Part shown: in pieces, positions 17,788-26,299 of the stretch
How the letters are laid out: every line of letters begins with the position of its first letter
How positions within the stretch are numbered: the first letter of the stretch is position 1
Source of the DNA: Streptomyces roseofulvus
GTDB taxonomy: Bacteria; Actinomycetota; Actinomycetes; Streptomycetales; Streptomycetaceae
Direction of reading: 5' to 3'
Assembly: GCF_039534915.1 (NCBI RefSeq)
Contig: NZ_BAAAWE010000001.1
Location: 1,178,001-1,242,000, forward strand
DNA length: 64,000 bases
Notes under the pieces: generated by a model
Seen by the model: the letters and a program-made list of their open reading frames with translations, nothing else
The model's database searches: none
What the model was told of the DNA's origin: nothing
Program-made: the position numbers and the translations under genes

Positions 17788-17801
17788 CGCAAGTATCGCA
17801 A
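17788..17801 (-). promoter_or_regulatory. TTGCG-N4-TTGCG direct repeat in the LacI-gene promoter
   Basis: On the minus strand TTGCGATACTTGCG lies immediately upstream of a putative -10 box (TACTCT, 17781-17786), i.e. in the promoter spacer. A third TTGCG unit (17777-17781) lies 11 bp further downstream, just before the ATG. Placement between -35 and -10 would block transcription, consistent with autorepression by the LacI-type protein. Confidence 0.5.
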
Positions 17802-17914
17802 GAGAATGACAGTCGGTTGCAGTCTCCGCGCAAACAGACGGCCCGACGCCCAGCCGGAACGCCCGCGTCCCGGACACGGATGGGTAACGGACCGGCCGAG
17901 CGGGATCCCACACC

Positions 17915-17943
17915 TTGTCAGTGCAATTTCACATTACTATGTT
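17915..17943 (+). promoter_or_regulatory. Sigma-70-like promoter of the peptide importer operon
   Basis: TTGTCA and TATGTT hexamers separated by exactly 17 bp, inside the only AT-rich stretch between the LacI-type gene and the binding-protein start at 18007. The transcript would have a leader of about 57 nt. Confidence 0.5.
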
Positions 17944-18006
17944 ACGGGTCACATTCCGGCCGCTCTGGCTGTCCGACCGTTCTCCCGCTCTTCCTCGGAG
18001 TGACCC

Positions 18007-19758
18007 ATGACCAAGCGCACCCCCACCCTGGCCGTCGCCCTGGTGTCGACCCTCGCCGTCGGCCTCACGGCCTGTTCCGGCGGCTCCTCCGGCGGCCCGT
18101 CCGGTGGGCCGGACCGCAGGAACCCCGCCGCCGCCAACGCGGGGGCGGTCCTCGGCGGCACACCGCAGAAGGGCGGCACCCTTTCCGTCCTGTCGAACCA
18201 GGACTTCTCCCACCTCGACCCGGCCCGCAACTGGGTCATGCCCGACATGGACTTCGGCACCCGGCTGCTCTACCGCACCCTCGTCACCTACAAGGCCGAA
18301 CCCGGCGCCAAGGGCAGCGAGCTGGTCCCCGACCTCGCCGAGGACCTCGGCACCCCCTCGAACGGGGCGAAGACCTGGACCTTCCGGCTGAAGCCCGGCC
18401 TGAAGTACGAGGACGGCACCCCGATCACCGCCCAGGACATCAAGCACAACGTCGAGCGGTCCTTCTCCCCCGACCTGCCCGGCGGCCCCGACTACGCGGC
18501 CCGCTACCTGGCCGGCGCCAAGGGGTACCAGGGCCCGGCCGAGGGCAGGCACCTCGACTCGATCAGGACCCCCGACGCCCGCACCATCGTCTTCGAACTC
18601 CACACCGCCTTCGCCGAGTTCCCCTTCGCCGCCACCCTGCCGACCTTCGCCCCGGTGCCGCCGAAGCAGGACAAGGGCCCGCAGTACGACAACCGCCCGT
18701 TCTCCTCGGGGCCGTACAAGATCGAGACCTACGCCCGCGACAAGCAGCTCGTCCTGGTCCGCAACACCCACTGGGACCCGAAGACCGACACCGTCCGCAA
18801 GGCGTACCCGGACCGGATCGTCGTCACCATGGGCCTCAAGGGCACCCAGGTCGACGACCGCCTCATCGCGTCCTCCGGCGCCGACGCCTCCGCCGTCCCG
18901 TGGGCCGCCCTCCGCCCCGAGTCCACCCCCAAGGTGCTGACGAAGCCCGAGGTCAAGTCCCGTCTCCTCGCCGAGTCCAGCACGTGCAACGAGATGCTCC
19001 AGATGCACACCGGCCGCGCCCCCTTCGACGACGTGAGGGTGCGCCGGGCCGTGCAGTACGCCCTCGACCGCGAGTCGATCGTCACCGCCGCCGGCGGCCC
19101 CGCCCTCACCGACGCCTCCACGGCCGCCATGCCCGGCGCGCTCTTCGCCGGCGGCAAGCAGCCCGACACCCTCAGGATCCCGCTCGCCGGCGACCCCGAG
19201 AAGGCCAAGGCCCTGCTCAAGGAGGCCGGGAAGGCCGACGGCTTCGCCACCGCCCTCACCGTCTCCAGCGGCGACAAGGCGATCGGCGAGGCCATCCAGC
19301 AGGCCCTGGGCCGGGCCGGCATCAAGGTGACCATCGAGACCGTCGACCCGTCCGCCTTCTACGACACCATCGGCGACACCCGGAACCGCACCGACCTCGT
19401 CTACACGGGCTGGTGCCCCGACTTCCCCTCCGGCTCCACCTTCCTCCCGTTCGTCTTCGACGGACGCTCCATCAAGGAGAAGGGCAACTCCGGCAACCAC
19501 TCCCTCTTCCGCGACGACGCCACCCAGAAGCGGATCGACGAGATCGCCGCCATGACCGACGGCGACGCGGCCAACAAGGCCTGGCAGGAGCTCGACGCCC
19601 AGATCCTCGCCAAGGCCCCGGTCGCGCCCGGCGCCGTGAAGCGCCGCCCGCTCGTCCTCGGCACCAACATCGCCGGAGCCTTCGGCCACACCTCTTGGGG
19701 CGGCCAGATCGACTACGCCACCGTCGGCCTCAAGGACCCGTCCAAGAGCACGAACTGA
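18007..19758 (+). CDS. Family 5 peptide-binding lipoprotein of an ABC importer
   Basis: A 583-residue family 5 solute-binding protein (DppA/OppA type). The signal peptide ends in the lipobox GLTAC with Cys23, followed by a Gly/Ser linker. The body shows family landmarks: KGGTLSVLS, WTFRLKPGLKYEDGTPITAQDIKHNVER, FSSGPYKIETYA and DDVRVRRAVQYALDRESIV. It is the first gene of a five-gene importer operon. Ligand is probably an oligopeptide, but family 5 proteins also bind other solutes. Confidence 0.9.
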   Translation: MTKRTPTLAVALVSTLAVGLTACSGGSSGGPSGGPDRRNPAAANAGAVLGGTPQKGGTLSVLSNQDFSHLDPARNWVMPDMDFGTRLLYRTLVTYKAEPGAKGSELVPDLAEDLGTPSNGAKTWTFRLKPGLKYEDGTPITAQDIKHNVERSFSPDLPGGPDYAARYLAGAKGYQGPAEGRHLDSIRTPDARTIVFELHTAFAEFPFAATLPTFAPVPPKQDKGPQYDNRPFSSGPYKIETYARDKQLVLVRNTHWDPKTDTVRKAYPDRIVVTMGLKGTQVDDRLIASSGADASAVPWAALRPESTPKVLTKPEVKSRLLAESSTCNEMLQMHTGRAPFDDVRVRRAVQYALDRESIVTAAGGPALTDASTAAMPGALFAGGKQPDTLRIPLAGDPEKAKALLKEAGKADGFATALTVSSGDKAIGEAIQQALGRAGIKVTIETVDPSAFYDTIGDTRNRTDLVYTGWCPDFPSGSTFLPFVFDGRSIKEKGNSGNHSLFRDDATQKRIDEIAAMTDGDAANKAWQELDAQILAKAPVAPGAVKRRPLVLGTNIAGAFGHTSWGGQIDYATVGLKDPSKSTN

Positions 19759-19772
19759 AGGACGCCCCTCCG

Positions 19773-20711
19773 ATGACCACCACCACGACCACCACGTCCC
19801 CTCCGGGGCGCCGGGGCGGCGGGGCCTGGCGGCTCGTCCGCGCGGAACTCCGCCGCCGGGCCTCCCTCAAGGTCTCCCTCGCCGTCGTCGCCCTGTTCGC
19901 GGTGATGACGGTCGCGGCCCCGCTGATCAGCGCGCTCGGCGGCTGGGGCCCCGAGGAGTTCGACAAGTCCGCCGTCGACCCGTACCTCGGCGGACTGCCG
20001 ATCGGGCCGCTCGGCGGCGTCTCCGCCGAGCACTGGCTCGGCGTCGAACCCGTCACCGGCCGCGACCTGTTCGCCCGCGTCGTGCACGGCGCCCAGGTCT
20101 CGCTGCTCATCGCCTTCGCCGCCACGGCGATCGTCGTCCTCGCCGGCACCACCGCCGGCGTCGCCGCCGGCTACTTCGGCGGCCGCACCGACACCGTGCT
20201 CTCCCGGCTGATGGACCTCACGATGTCGTTCCCCTCCCTCATCTTCATGATCGCGATGATGTCGGTGGCCAGGGACGTCGACCGGATGCTGCTGATGATC
20301 CTCGTCATCGGCCTCTTCGGCTGGCCCGGCGTCGCCCGCGTGGTGCGCGGCCAGACCCTCTCCCTCAAGCACCGCGAGTACGTCGACGCGGCCCGCGTCG
20401 GCGGCTCCGGGCCCTGGCGGATCCTCGCCCGCGACATCCTCCCGGGCGTCGCCGGGCCGGTCATCGCGTACACCACGCTGATGGTCCCCGGCATGATCGC
20501 CACCGAGGCGGCGCTCAGCTACCTCGGCGTCGGGGTCCGCCCGCCGACCCCGTCCTGGGGCCAGATGATCGCCGAGAGCGTCTCGTACTACGACACGGAC
20601 CCCATGTACTTCCTCGTCCCGAGCCTCTGCCTCTTCCTCACCGTCCTCGCGTTCACCCTCCTCGGCGACGCGCTGCGCGACGTCCTCGACCCCCGGGGGA
20701 ACCGTACGTGA
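19773..20711 (+). CDS. Peptide ABC transporter permease, DppC-like
   Basis: A 312-residue permease starting at the ATG 15 bp behind the binding-protein stop; a Thr-rich start (seven Thr) precedes the first helix. It has the OppC-type N-terminal domain, a long first periplasmic segment (HWLGVEPVTGRDLFARVVHGAQVSL is diagnostic) and the EAA-type loop REYVDAARVGGSGPWRILARD. The stop overlaps the GTG of the next permease by 4 bp, implying translational coupling. The DppC-like gene precedes the DppB-like gene, the reverse of the usual order. Confidence 0.9.
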   Translation: MTTTTTTTSPPGRRGGGAWRLVRAELRRRASLKVSLAVVALFAVMTVAAPLISALGGWGPEEFDKSAVDPYLGGLPIGPLGGVSAEHWLGVEPVTGRDLFARVVHGAQVSLLIAFAATAIVVLAGTTAGVAAGYFGGRTDTVLSRLMDLTMSFPSLIFMIAMMSVARDVDRMLLMILVIGLFGWPGVARVVRGQTLSLKHREYVDAARVGGSGPWRILARDILPGVAGPVIAYTTLMVPGMIATEAALSYLGVGVRPPTPSWGQMIAESVSYYDTDPMYFLVPSLCLFLTVLAFTLLGDALRDVLDPRGNRT

Positions 20712-21694
20712 TCCTCTACCTCGGCCGCCGGCTCCTCGGCGTGCTCGGCGTGCTCCTCGCCATCGCCGCCGTCACCTTCACCATCTTCTACGTCCTGCCC
20801 TCCGACCCGGCCGCCGCCGCCTGCGGCAAGGCCTGCAGCGACGAGCGCCTGGCCGCCATCCGCGCCCACATGGGTCTGGACGCCCCGCTCTGGCGGCAGT
20901 TCGCCGACTTCGTCACCGGCATCTTCACCGGCCGGACCATGGGCACCGGCCAGTACGCCCTGCACTGCGACTTCCCCTGCCTCGGCTACTCGTACGAGAA
21001 CAGCGAGGGCGTCTGGGACCTGCTCGTCGACCGCCTGCCCGTCTCCGCCTCGCTCGCGGTCGGCGCCGCCGTCCTCTGGCTCGCCCTCGGACTGTCGGCC
21101 GGCGTCACCGCCGCGCTCCGCAAGGACAGCCTCACCGACCGGGCCCTGATGGTCGGCGCGGTCGCCGCCGCCTCCCTGCCCGTCTACTTCACCTCCGTCC
21201 TCCTCATCTACGGGCTGATCCGGCTCACCGGACTGCTCCCCTACCCGCAGTACGTCCCCCTCACCTCCGACCCGGTGTCCTGGGCCTCCAACCTGCTGCT
21301 GCCGTGGCTGGCGCTCGCGATCCTGTACGCCGCGATGTACGCCCGGCAGAGCCGCGGCGCGATGATCGAGTCCATGGCGGAGCCGTACATCCGCACCGCC
21401 CGGGCCAAGGGCCTGCCGCGCCGCACCGTCGTCGTCAAGCACGGCCTGCGGGCCGGGATGACCCCCGTCCTCACCATCTTCGGCATGGACCTCGGCGGGC
21501 TCCTCGCGGGCGCCGTCATCACCGAGTCGCTCTTCGGACTGCCCGGCGTCGGGCGCCTCTTCTACGGCGCCCTCACCACCGGCGACCAGCCCGTCATCCT
21601 CGGGGTGACGCTGCTCGCCGCCACCTTCATCGTCGTCGCCAACCTGGCCGTGGACCTGCTGTACGCCGTCGTCGACCCGCGAGTGAGGTACTGA
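20708..21694 (+). CDS. Peptide ABC transporter permease, DppB-like
   Basis: A 328-residue permease with a GTG start inside the previous stop (GTGA overlap). The N-terminal helix and ITFTIFYVLPSDPA segment are DppB/OppB-type, and the EAA loop is PYIRTARAKGLPRRTVVVKHGLR. A CGKACSD insert in the periplasmic part and two further cysteines (CDFPC) might form disulfides. It ends one base into the ATG of the ATPase gene behind it. Confidence 0.9.
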   Translation: MILYLGRRLLGVLGVLLAIAAVTFTIFYVLPSDPAAAACGKACSDERLAAIRAHMGLDAPLWRQFADFVTGIFTGRTMGTGQYALHCDFPCLGYSYENSEGVWDLLVDRLPVSASLAVGAAVLWLALGLSAGVTAALRKDSLTDRALMVGAVAAASLPVYFTSVLLIYGLIRLTGLLPYPQYVPLTSDPVSWASNLLLPWLALAILYAAMYARQSRGAMIESMAEPYIRTARAKGLPRRTVVVKHGLRAGMTPVLTIFGMDLGGLLAGAVITESLFGLPGVGRLFYGALTTGDQPVILGVTLLAATFIVVANLAVDLLYAVVDPRVRY

Positions 21695-22716
21695 TGGCCG
21701 ACCCCGCCCCGCTCCTGACCGTCCGGGACCTCAGCGTCACCTTCCCCACCCCCCGCGGCCCCGTCCGGGCCGTGGACTCCCTCTCCTTCGACGTGCCGCA
21801 CGGCCGCACCCTCGGCATCGTCGGCGAGTCGGGCTCCGGCAAGTCCGTGACCTCTCTCGCCGTCATGGGCCTGCACACCGGTGCCGAGGTCACCGGCTCC
21901 GTCACGCTCGACGGGCGCGAACTCGTCGGCCTGCCCGACCAGGAGCTCAACCGGCTGCGCGGCCGGCGGATGGCGATGATCTTCCAGGACCCGCTCTCCA
22001 GCCTCCACCCGTACTACACGGTCGGCGAGCAGATCGCCGAACACCACCGCGTCCACTTCGGCACCCGCCGGGCCGCCGCCCGGGCCCGCGCCGTCGAGGC
22101 GCTCGCCGAGGTCGGCATCCCCGAGCCGAAGCGGCGCGTCGGCGAGTACCCGCACCAGTTCTCCGGCGGCATGCGCCAGCGGGTGATGATCGCGATGGCG
22201 CTGGTCTGCGAACCGGACCTGCTCGTCGCCGACGAACCGACCACCGCCCTCGACGTCACCGTGCAGGCCCAGATCCTCGACCTGCTCGCCCGCCTCCAGG
22301 AGGAGCGCCGGCTCTCCGTCGTCATGATCACCCACGACCTGGGCGTGGTCGCCCGGGTCGCCCACGAGGTGCTCGTCATGTACGGCGGACGCGCCGCCGA
22401 ACAGGCCCCGGTGGACGCCCTGTTCGCCTCCCCCGCGCACCCGTACACCCGCGGGCTGCTCGACTCGCTGCCGCGGCTCGACGACCCCGACGACGTACCG
22501 CTCCGGGCGATCCCCGGCACCCCGCCGTCCCTCCTCGACCCGGCGCCCGGCTGCGCCTTCGCGCCCCGCTGCGCCCGCGCGGCCGCCGGCACGGCGGAGG
22601 AGCGCGAGCGGTGCGCCACCGAGCGGCCGGCGCTCGGCGGGCCCCCGGGCCGTGCCGCCGCCTGTCACTTCGCGGCCTTCCCGGCCGTCCCCGCGTACGA
22701 AGGGATCGCCCCGTGA
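21694..22716 (+). CDS. Peptide ABC transporter ATPase, DppD-like
   Basis: A 340-residue ATPase whose ATG overlaps the previous TGA by one base. Walker A GESGSGKS, signature FSGGMRQRV, Walker B LLVADEPT and the H-loop THD are intact. The C-terminal oligopeptide-transporter extension (PYTRGLLDSLPRL ... GCAFAPRC) has the Cys residues that often carry an iron-sulfur cluster in DppD-type subunits. It pairs with the second ATPase encoded immediately downstream. Confidence 0.92.
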   Translation: MADPAPLLTVRDLSVTFPTPRGPVRAVDSLSFDVPHGRTLGIVGESGSGKSVTSLAVMGLHTGAEVTGSVTLDGRELVGLPDQELNRLRGRRMAMIFQDPLSSLHPYYTVGEQIAEHHRVHFGTRRAAARARAVEALAEVGIPEPKRRVGEYPHQFSGGMRQRVMIAMALVCEPDLLVADEPTTALDVTVQAQILDLLARLQEERRLSVVMITHDLGVVARVAHEVLVMYGGRAAEQAPVDALFASPAHPYTRGLLDSLPRLDDPDDVPLRAIPGTPPSLLDPAPGCAFAPRCARAAAGTAEERERCATERPALGGPPGRAAACHFAAFPAVPAYEGIAP

Positions 22717-23702
22717 GCACGACGACTCCTCCCGGCACACCGCCGCTGCTGCGGGTGCGGGACCTCGCCATGACCTTCCCGGGCCGCCGGCGCTCGGCGC
22801 CCGTGCGGGCCGTGGACGGCGTCGGCTTCGACCTGGCCGCGGGCGAGACCCTCGGCCTGGTCGGCGAGTCCGGCTGCGGCAAGTCGACCACCGGCCGGAT
22901 GATCGTCCGGCTCCTGGAGCCGACCGCGGGCTCCGTCGAGTACGACGGCCGGCCCATCGCCCATCTCCCGCAGCGGGCCATGAAACCGCTCCGCCGCGAG
23001 ATCCAGATGGTGTTCCAGGACCCGCACTCCTCCCTCAACCCGCGGCAGCCGGTCTCCCGGATCATCGCCGACCCGCTGCTGGTGCAGGGCAGTTCGGCGG
23101 CCGAGGCGCGCAAGCGGGCGCGGGAGCTGATGGAGCTCGTCGGACTCATCCCCGAGCACGCCGACCGTTACCCGCACGAGTTCTCCGGCGGGCAGGCGCA
23201 GCGCATCGGTATCGCCCGCGCTCTGGCGACGGGCCCCCGGCTCGTCGTCGCCGACGAGCCGGTCTCCGCGCTCGACGTCTCCGTCCAGGCGCAGATCGTC
23301 AACCTGATGGAACGGCTCCAGGAGGAACTGGGTCTCGCCTACCTCTTCATCGCCCACGACCTGTCCGTGGTGAAGCGGGTCTGCGACCGGGTGGCGGTCA
23401 TGTACCTCGGCCGGATCGTCGAGATCGGCGCCAAGGAGCGGGTGTACGAGGCCCCCGCGCACCCCTACACGCGGGCGCTGCTCTCCGCGGTGCCGCTGCC
23501 GGACCCGGCGGCCGAGCGGGCCCGCGAGCGCATCACCCTGCTCGGCGATCCGCCGAGTCCCGCCGCTCCCCCGCCGGGCTGCACCTTCCACCCGCGCTGC
23601 CCGAAGGCCCAGGCGATCTGCCGCACCGAGGCGCCGGTCCTGCGCTCGCTCACGGCGGACGAACCCCGGGAGGTGGCCTGCCACTTCCCGGAGGAGGGCT
23701 GA
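22713..23702 (+). CDS. Peptide ABC transporter ATPase, DppF-like
   Basis: A 329-residue ATPase with a GTG start overlapping the preceding stop by 4 bp. Walker A GESGCGKS, signature FSGGQAQRI, Walker B LVVADEPVSALD and an intact H-loop (AHD) are present. The C-terminal region PYTRALLSAVPLPDP ... GCTFHPRCPKAQAIC is DppF/OppF-type with conserved cysteines. It is the last gene of the importer operon. The following 45 bp contain only a weak hairpin. Confidence 0.92.
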   Translation: MSTTTPPGTPPLLRVRDLAMTFPGRRRSAPVRAVDGVGFDLAAGETLGLVGESGCGKSTTGRMIVRLLEPTAGSVEYDGRPIAHLPQRAMKPLRREIQMVFQDPHSSLNPRQPVSRIIADPLLVQGSSAAEARKRARELMELVGLIPEHADRYPHEFSGGQAQRIGIARALATGPRLVVADEPVSALDVSVQAQIVNLMERLQEELGLAYLFIAHDLSVVKRVCDRVAVMYLGRIVEIGAKERVYEAPAHPYTRALLSAVPLPDPAAERARERITLLGDPPSPAAPPPGCTFHPRCPKAQAICRTEAPVLRSLTADEPREVACHFPEEG

Positions 23703-23747
23703 CGGACCCGGCCGCGCGGGATCCGGGCCGGTACTCCTGTGACGTAC

Positions 23748-24201
23748 TCAGGTGCGATGCCGCCGGGCCGCCGCCCCCGCCGCCTCGGCGGCGGACCGGG
23801 CCTTCTCCACGGCGCGCTCGGCGGCCCGGAGGTCCGTACCGGCCCGCTTCGCGGCCTTCTCGGCCGCGGCGGCCGCCTTGCGGGCGTCCTCCCGCTCTTG
23901 CTCGGCACGGCGGAGCCGGTCGGCGGCCTCCTCGGCCGCCGCCGTCGCGGCCCGTTCCGCCTCCCGGGCGGCGTCCCGGTCCCGCTCCCGGCGCGCGAGC
24001 GCGGTCCGGGCCTCCTCCGCCTCGGCGCGCGCCTCCGCCGCCGCTTCGGCCTCTCTGGCCTCCTTCGCCTCCCTGGCCTTCTTCTTCGCGTCCCCGGCCT
24101 CGGTGGCCTTCCCGGCCTTCTCCTTCTTCCCGGCCTTCCCGGCCTTCTCAACTTCCTCGGCCTTTTCCGTCGTCCCGGTCTTCGCCGGGGCGGCGGGGGG
24201 G
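23748..24201 (-). pseudogene. Displaced C-terminal coiled-coil half of the gene at 24148-24702
   Basis: If one base of the 7-base homopolymer at 24195-24201 is removed, the reading frame of the upstream gene runs on through EKAEEVEKAGKAGKKEKAG, then about 130 residues of Ala/Glu/Arg/Lys heptads (AREAERAATAAAEEAADRL, RRAEQEREDARKAAAAAEKAA) to a TGA at 23748. The composition is that of a long alpha-helical coiled coil, and this matches what I recall of full-length Streptomyces homologues. As written the half has no start codon of its own. Either a true frameshift, a sequencing or assembly error, or slippage explains it. Confidence 0.7.
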
Positions 24202-24702
24202 CCGGGCCGTCAGGGCCTCGGTCGGGACGTCCGGAAAGCCGACGGCCGCCTCCGGCATCGCGGCGAGCCGTCCCCGCGCCCACGGCCCGGCGACGTCGGG
24301 GCGGGCGAGGACGGCGTGCAGGATCCGCTCGACGTCGCCGAGCACCGTGTCGCTGACGGGCTGCCCGGCCTCCTCCGCGAGACCGGCGGCGGTCCGGACG
24401 AGCGCGGCGACGAGCCGGTGCTGCTGCCGGCTCGCCTCCCTCAGCCGCTCGCCGTCGAGCGTCCGGTGGGCGTCGCGCAGCGCCTCGGCCAGGGCGAGGA
24501 ACCGCTCGGCCTCCTCCGGCCGTTCGCGGGCCAGGAGGTTCGCCGCCCAGACGGCGAGCGGCGGCCGCCGCAGCGCCGCGATCGCCCTCGCGGCGGCCGC
24601 GTCCTTCGCCCGGCGCGCCTCGGCCGCGTACGCGTCCCTGGCCGCCGTGAACGCGGACGGCCGCAGCCCGTACAGCTCGTCGGTGACCTGCTCGACATCC
24701 AT
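24148..24702 (-). CDS. Hypothetical actinobacterial protein, N-terminal half, frameshifted
   Basis: As written the frame encodes 184 residues from the ATG at 24702 (MDVEQVTDELYGLRPSAFTA) to a premature TGA at 24148. The helical N-terminus (AARRAKDAAAARAIAALRRPPLAVWAANLLAR, then ALRDAHRTLDGERLREASRQQHRLVAALVRTAAGLA) is a Streptomyces family I recognise but cannot name functionally. The last 30 residues (PPRRPGEDRDDGKGRGS) follow a C7 run and look like out-of-frame translation. The native product probably has about 315 residues with a long coiled-coil C-terminus. It faces the end of the peptide importer operon. Confidence 0.65.
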   Translation of the reverse strand: MDVEQVTDELYGLRPSAFTAARDAYAAEARRAKDAAAARAIAALRRPPLAVWAANLLARERPEEAERFLALAEALRDAHRTLDGERLREASRQQHRLVAALVRTAAGLAEEAGQPVSDTVLGDVERILHAVLARPDVAGPWARGRLAAMPEAAVGFPDVPTEALTARPPRRPGEDRDDGKGRGS

Positions 24703-24784
24703 GCGCCCACTCTGCTGCGCCGGGCCTCCGGCGCCGGGGCGAACCTCCGCCGGGCGCCCCGCCGTCACCCGCTCGACGTCATCG

Positions 24785-26194
24785 TCAGACGTCCTGGATG
24801 CGGCGGAACGGCCGCTCGGCCTCCAGCGCGAACGCGGTCTCCAGGAGCGTGCGTTCGCTGCCCGGCCGGCCGGAGAGGAGGACGCCGACGGGCAGGCCGT
24901 CGGCCGTGGTGCGGGAGCTGGGCAGGGAGAGCGACGGGGTGCCCACCACGTTGTCGACCGGGGTGTAGGCGACGTACTCCAGGATCCGCTCGACCAGGAC
25001 GGGGTACGGCACGTCCGGCGCGAGGTGTCCCAGCGGGGGTGTGGTGCGGGCGAGGACCGGGGTGAGGACGAGGTCGAGGCCGCGCAGCGCGGCCGCGTAC
25101 GCCAGCTTGGTCCGGCGCAGCCGGCGGACGACGCCGGGGGTGCCGCGCCAGCGCTTCACGTACTCCTCGCGCAGTCCGCGGCTGAGGCCGTCCATGCGGT
25201 GACGGTCGAAGTCGGCGCCGAAGGTGCGGCCGGTGGCGCCGAGCAGGAAGGAGAGCATCCCCCAGTAGGTGAGGAAGTCCTCGGTGAAGCGGGGGTCGAT
25301 GTCCATGGTGACGGGTTCGACGGTGTGGCCGAGGCCCCGGAGGGTGGCGACGGTGTCGGTGACGGCGGCGCGGGTGTCGTCGTCGCAGCGGACGCCGTTG
25401 GGCGAGTCGAGCAGGTAGCCGATGCGCAGCCGCCGGTCGGAGGGTCCTTCGACGAGGCCGACCGGCGGAAGCTTCGGGTTGCGGTGGTGGCGTTCGGCGG
25501 CGGCGAGGAAGGCGGCGGAGTCGCGGACCGTGCGGGTGACGACGCCGTCGACGACCAGGTCGACCGGCAGGTGCCGGCTCTGGTCGTTGGGCACCATCCG
25601 GCCGCGCGTCGGCTTGAGGCCGACGAGGCCGCAGCACGCGGCGGGGATGCGGATGGAGCCGCCGCCGTCGTTGGCGTGGGCGAGGGGGACGGCGCCGGCG
25701 GCGACGAGAGCGGCGGCGCCGCCGGAGGATCCGCCCGCGGAGTGGCCGGTGTGCCAGGGGTTGCGGGCCGGGTCGGCGGACTCGTACTCCGTGGTCGGGC
25801 TGAAGCCGAACTCGGGCAGCCGGGTCTTGCCGAGGACGGTGACGCCGGTGCTGAGGAGCTGCCGGACGAAGGGCGCGTGCCGGCGTGCCGTCCGCGGGGT
25901 GAAGGCGGCGCTGCCGTGGCCGGTCGGCAGGCCCGCGTAGTCGGTGTTGTCCTTGACCAGGGTCGGGACGCCCGCGAAGGCCCCGCCGGCGCCGCCGCCG
26001 AGCGCCGGCGGGTCCAGCGGGACCTGCACCGCGTGGAGTTCCGCCACCGCCCCGAGCCGGGCCGCCGCGTCCCTGGCCACCTCGGCGGGGCTCACCTCGC
26101 CCCGCCGGACGGCTTCCGCCAGGCCCACGGCGTCGTGCTCCCCGAGGGAGTCGTCGCGGAAGGCGTGCACCGTGGTCCGCTTCTCGATCGTCAC
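24785..26194 (-). CDS. Amidase (amidase signature family)
   Basis: A 469-residue amidase-signature hydrolase with a GTG start. The Ser-cisSer-Lys triad is complete: Lys81 (TLVKDN), Ser156 in the GHSAGGSSGG motif and Ser180 in GGGSIRIPA. The spacings of 75 and 24 are those of the GatA family. It lacks a GatB/GatC partner and a signal peptide, so it is probably a free-standing amide hydrolase rather than a tRNA amidotransferase subunit. The substrate is unknown. It lies between the coiled-coil gene and the chitinase, all on the minus strand. Confidence 0.88.
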   Translation of the reverse strand: MTIEKRTTVHAFRDDSLGEHDAVGLAEAVRRGEVSPAEVARDAAARLGAVAELHAVQVPLDPPALGGGAGGAFAGVPTLVKDNTDYAGLPTGHGSAAFTPRTARRHAPFVRQLLSTGVTVLGKTRLPEFGFSPTTEYESADPARNPWHTGHSAGGSSGGAAALVAAGAVPLAHANDGGGSIRIPAACCGLVGLKPTRGRMVPNDQSRHLPVDLVVDGVVTRTVRDSAAFLAAAERHHRNPKLPPVGLVEGPSDRRLRIGYLLDSPNGVRCDDDTRAAVTDTVATLRGLGHTVEPVTMDIDPRFTEDFLTYWGMLSFLLGATGRTFGADFDRHRMDGLSRGLREEYVKRWRGTPGVVRRLRRTKLAYAAALRGLDLVLTPVLARTTPPLGHLAPDVPYPVLVERILEYVAYTPVDNVVGTPSLSLPSSRTTADGLPVGVLLSGRPGSERTLLETAFALEAERPFRRIQDV

Positions 26195-26299
26195 CGCTGC
26201 CTCAGCCCCCGGGGTCGGTCGTCGATGGATACCGCCATCATGGCGTACCCACGGGTAACACGCGAGGGCCGGGCGCGGGTGGAACGCGGGCCGGGGGCC

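Noticed and set aside
17774..18006. Control of the peptide importer by the divergent LacI-type gene
   Set aside because: The TTGCG repeats lie at the LacI-gene end, over 120 bp from the importer's promoter; possible but not supported.
16760..23702. A biosynthetic gene cluster
   Set aside because: No synthase, tailoring enzyme set or resistance gene combination; the region is transport and catabolism.
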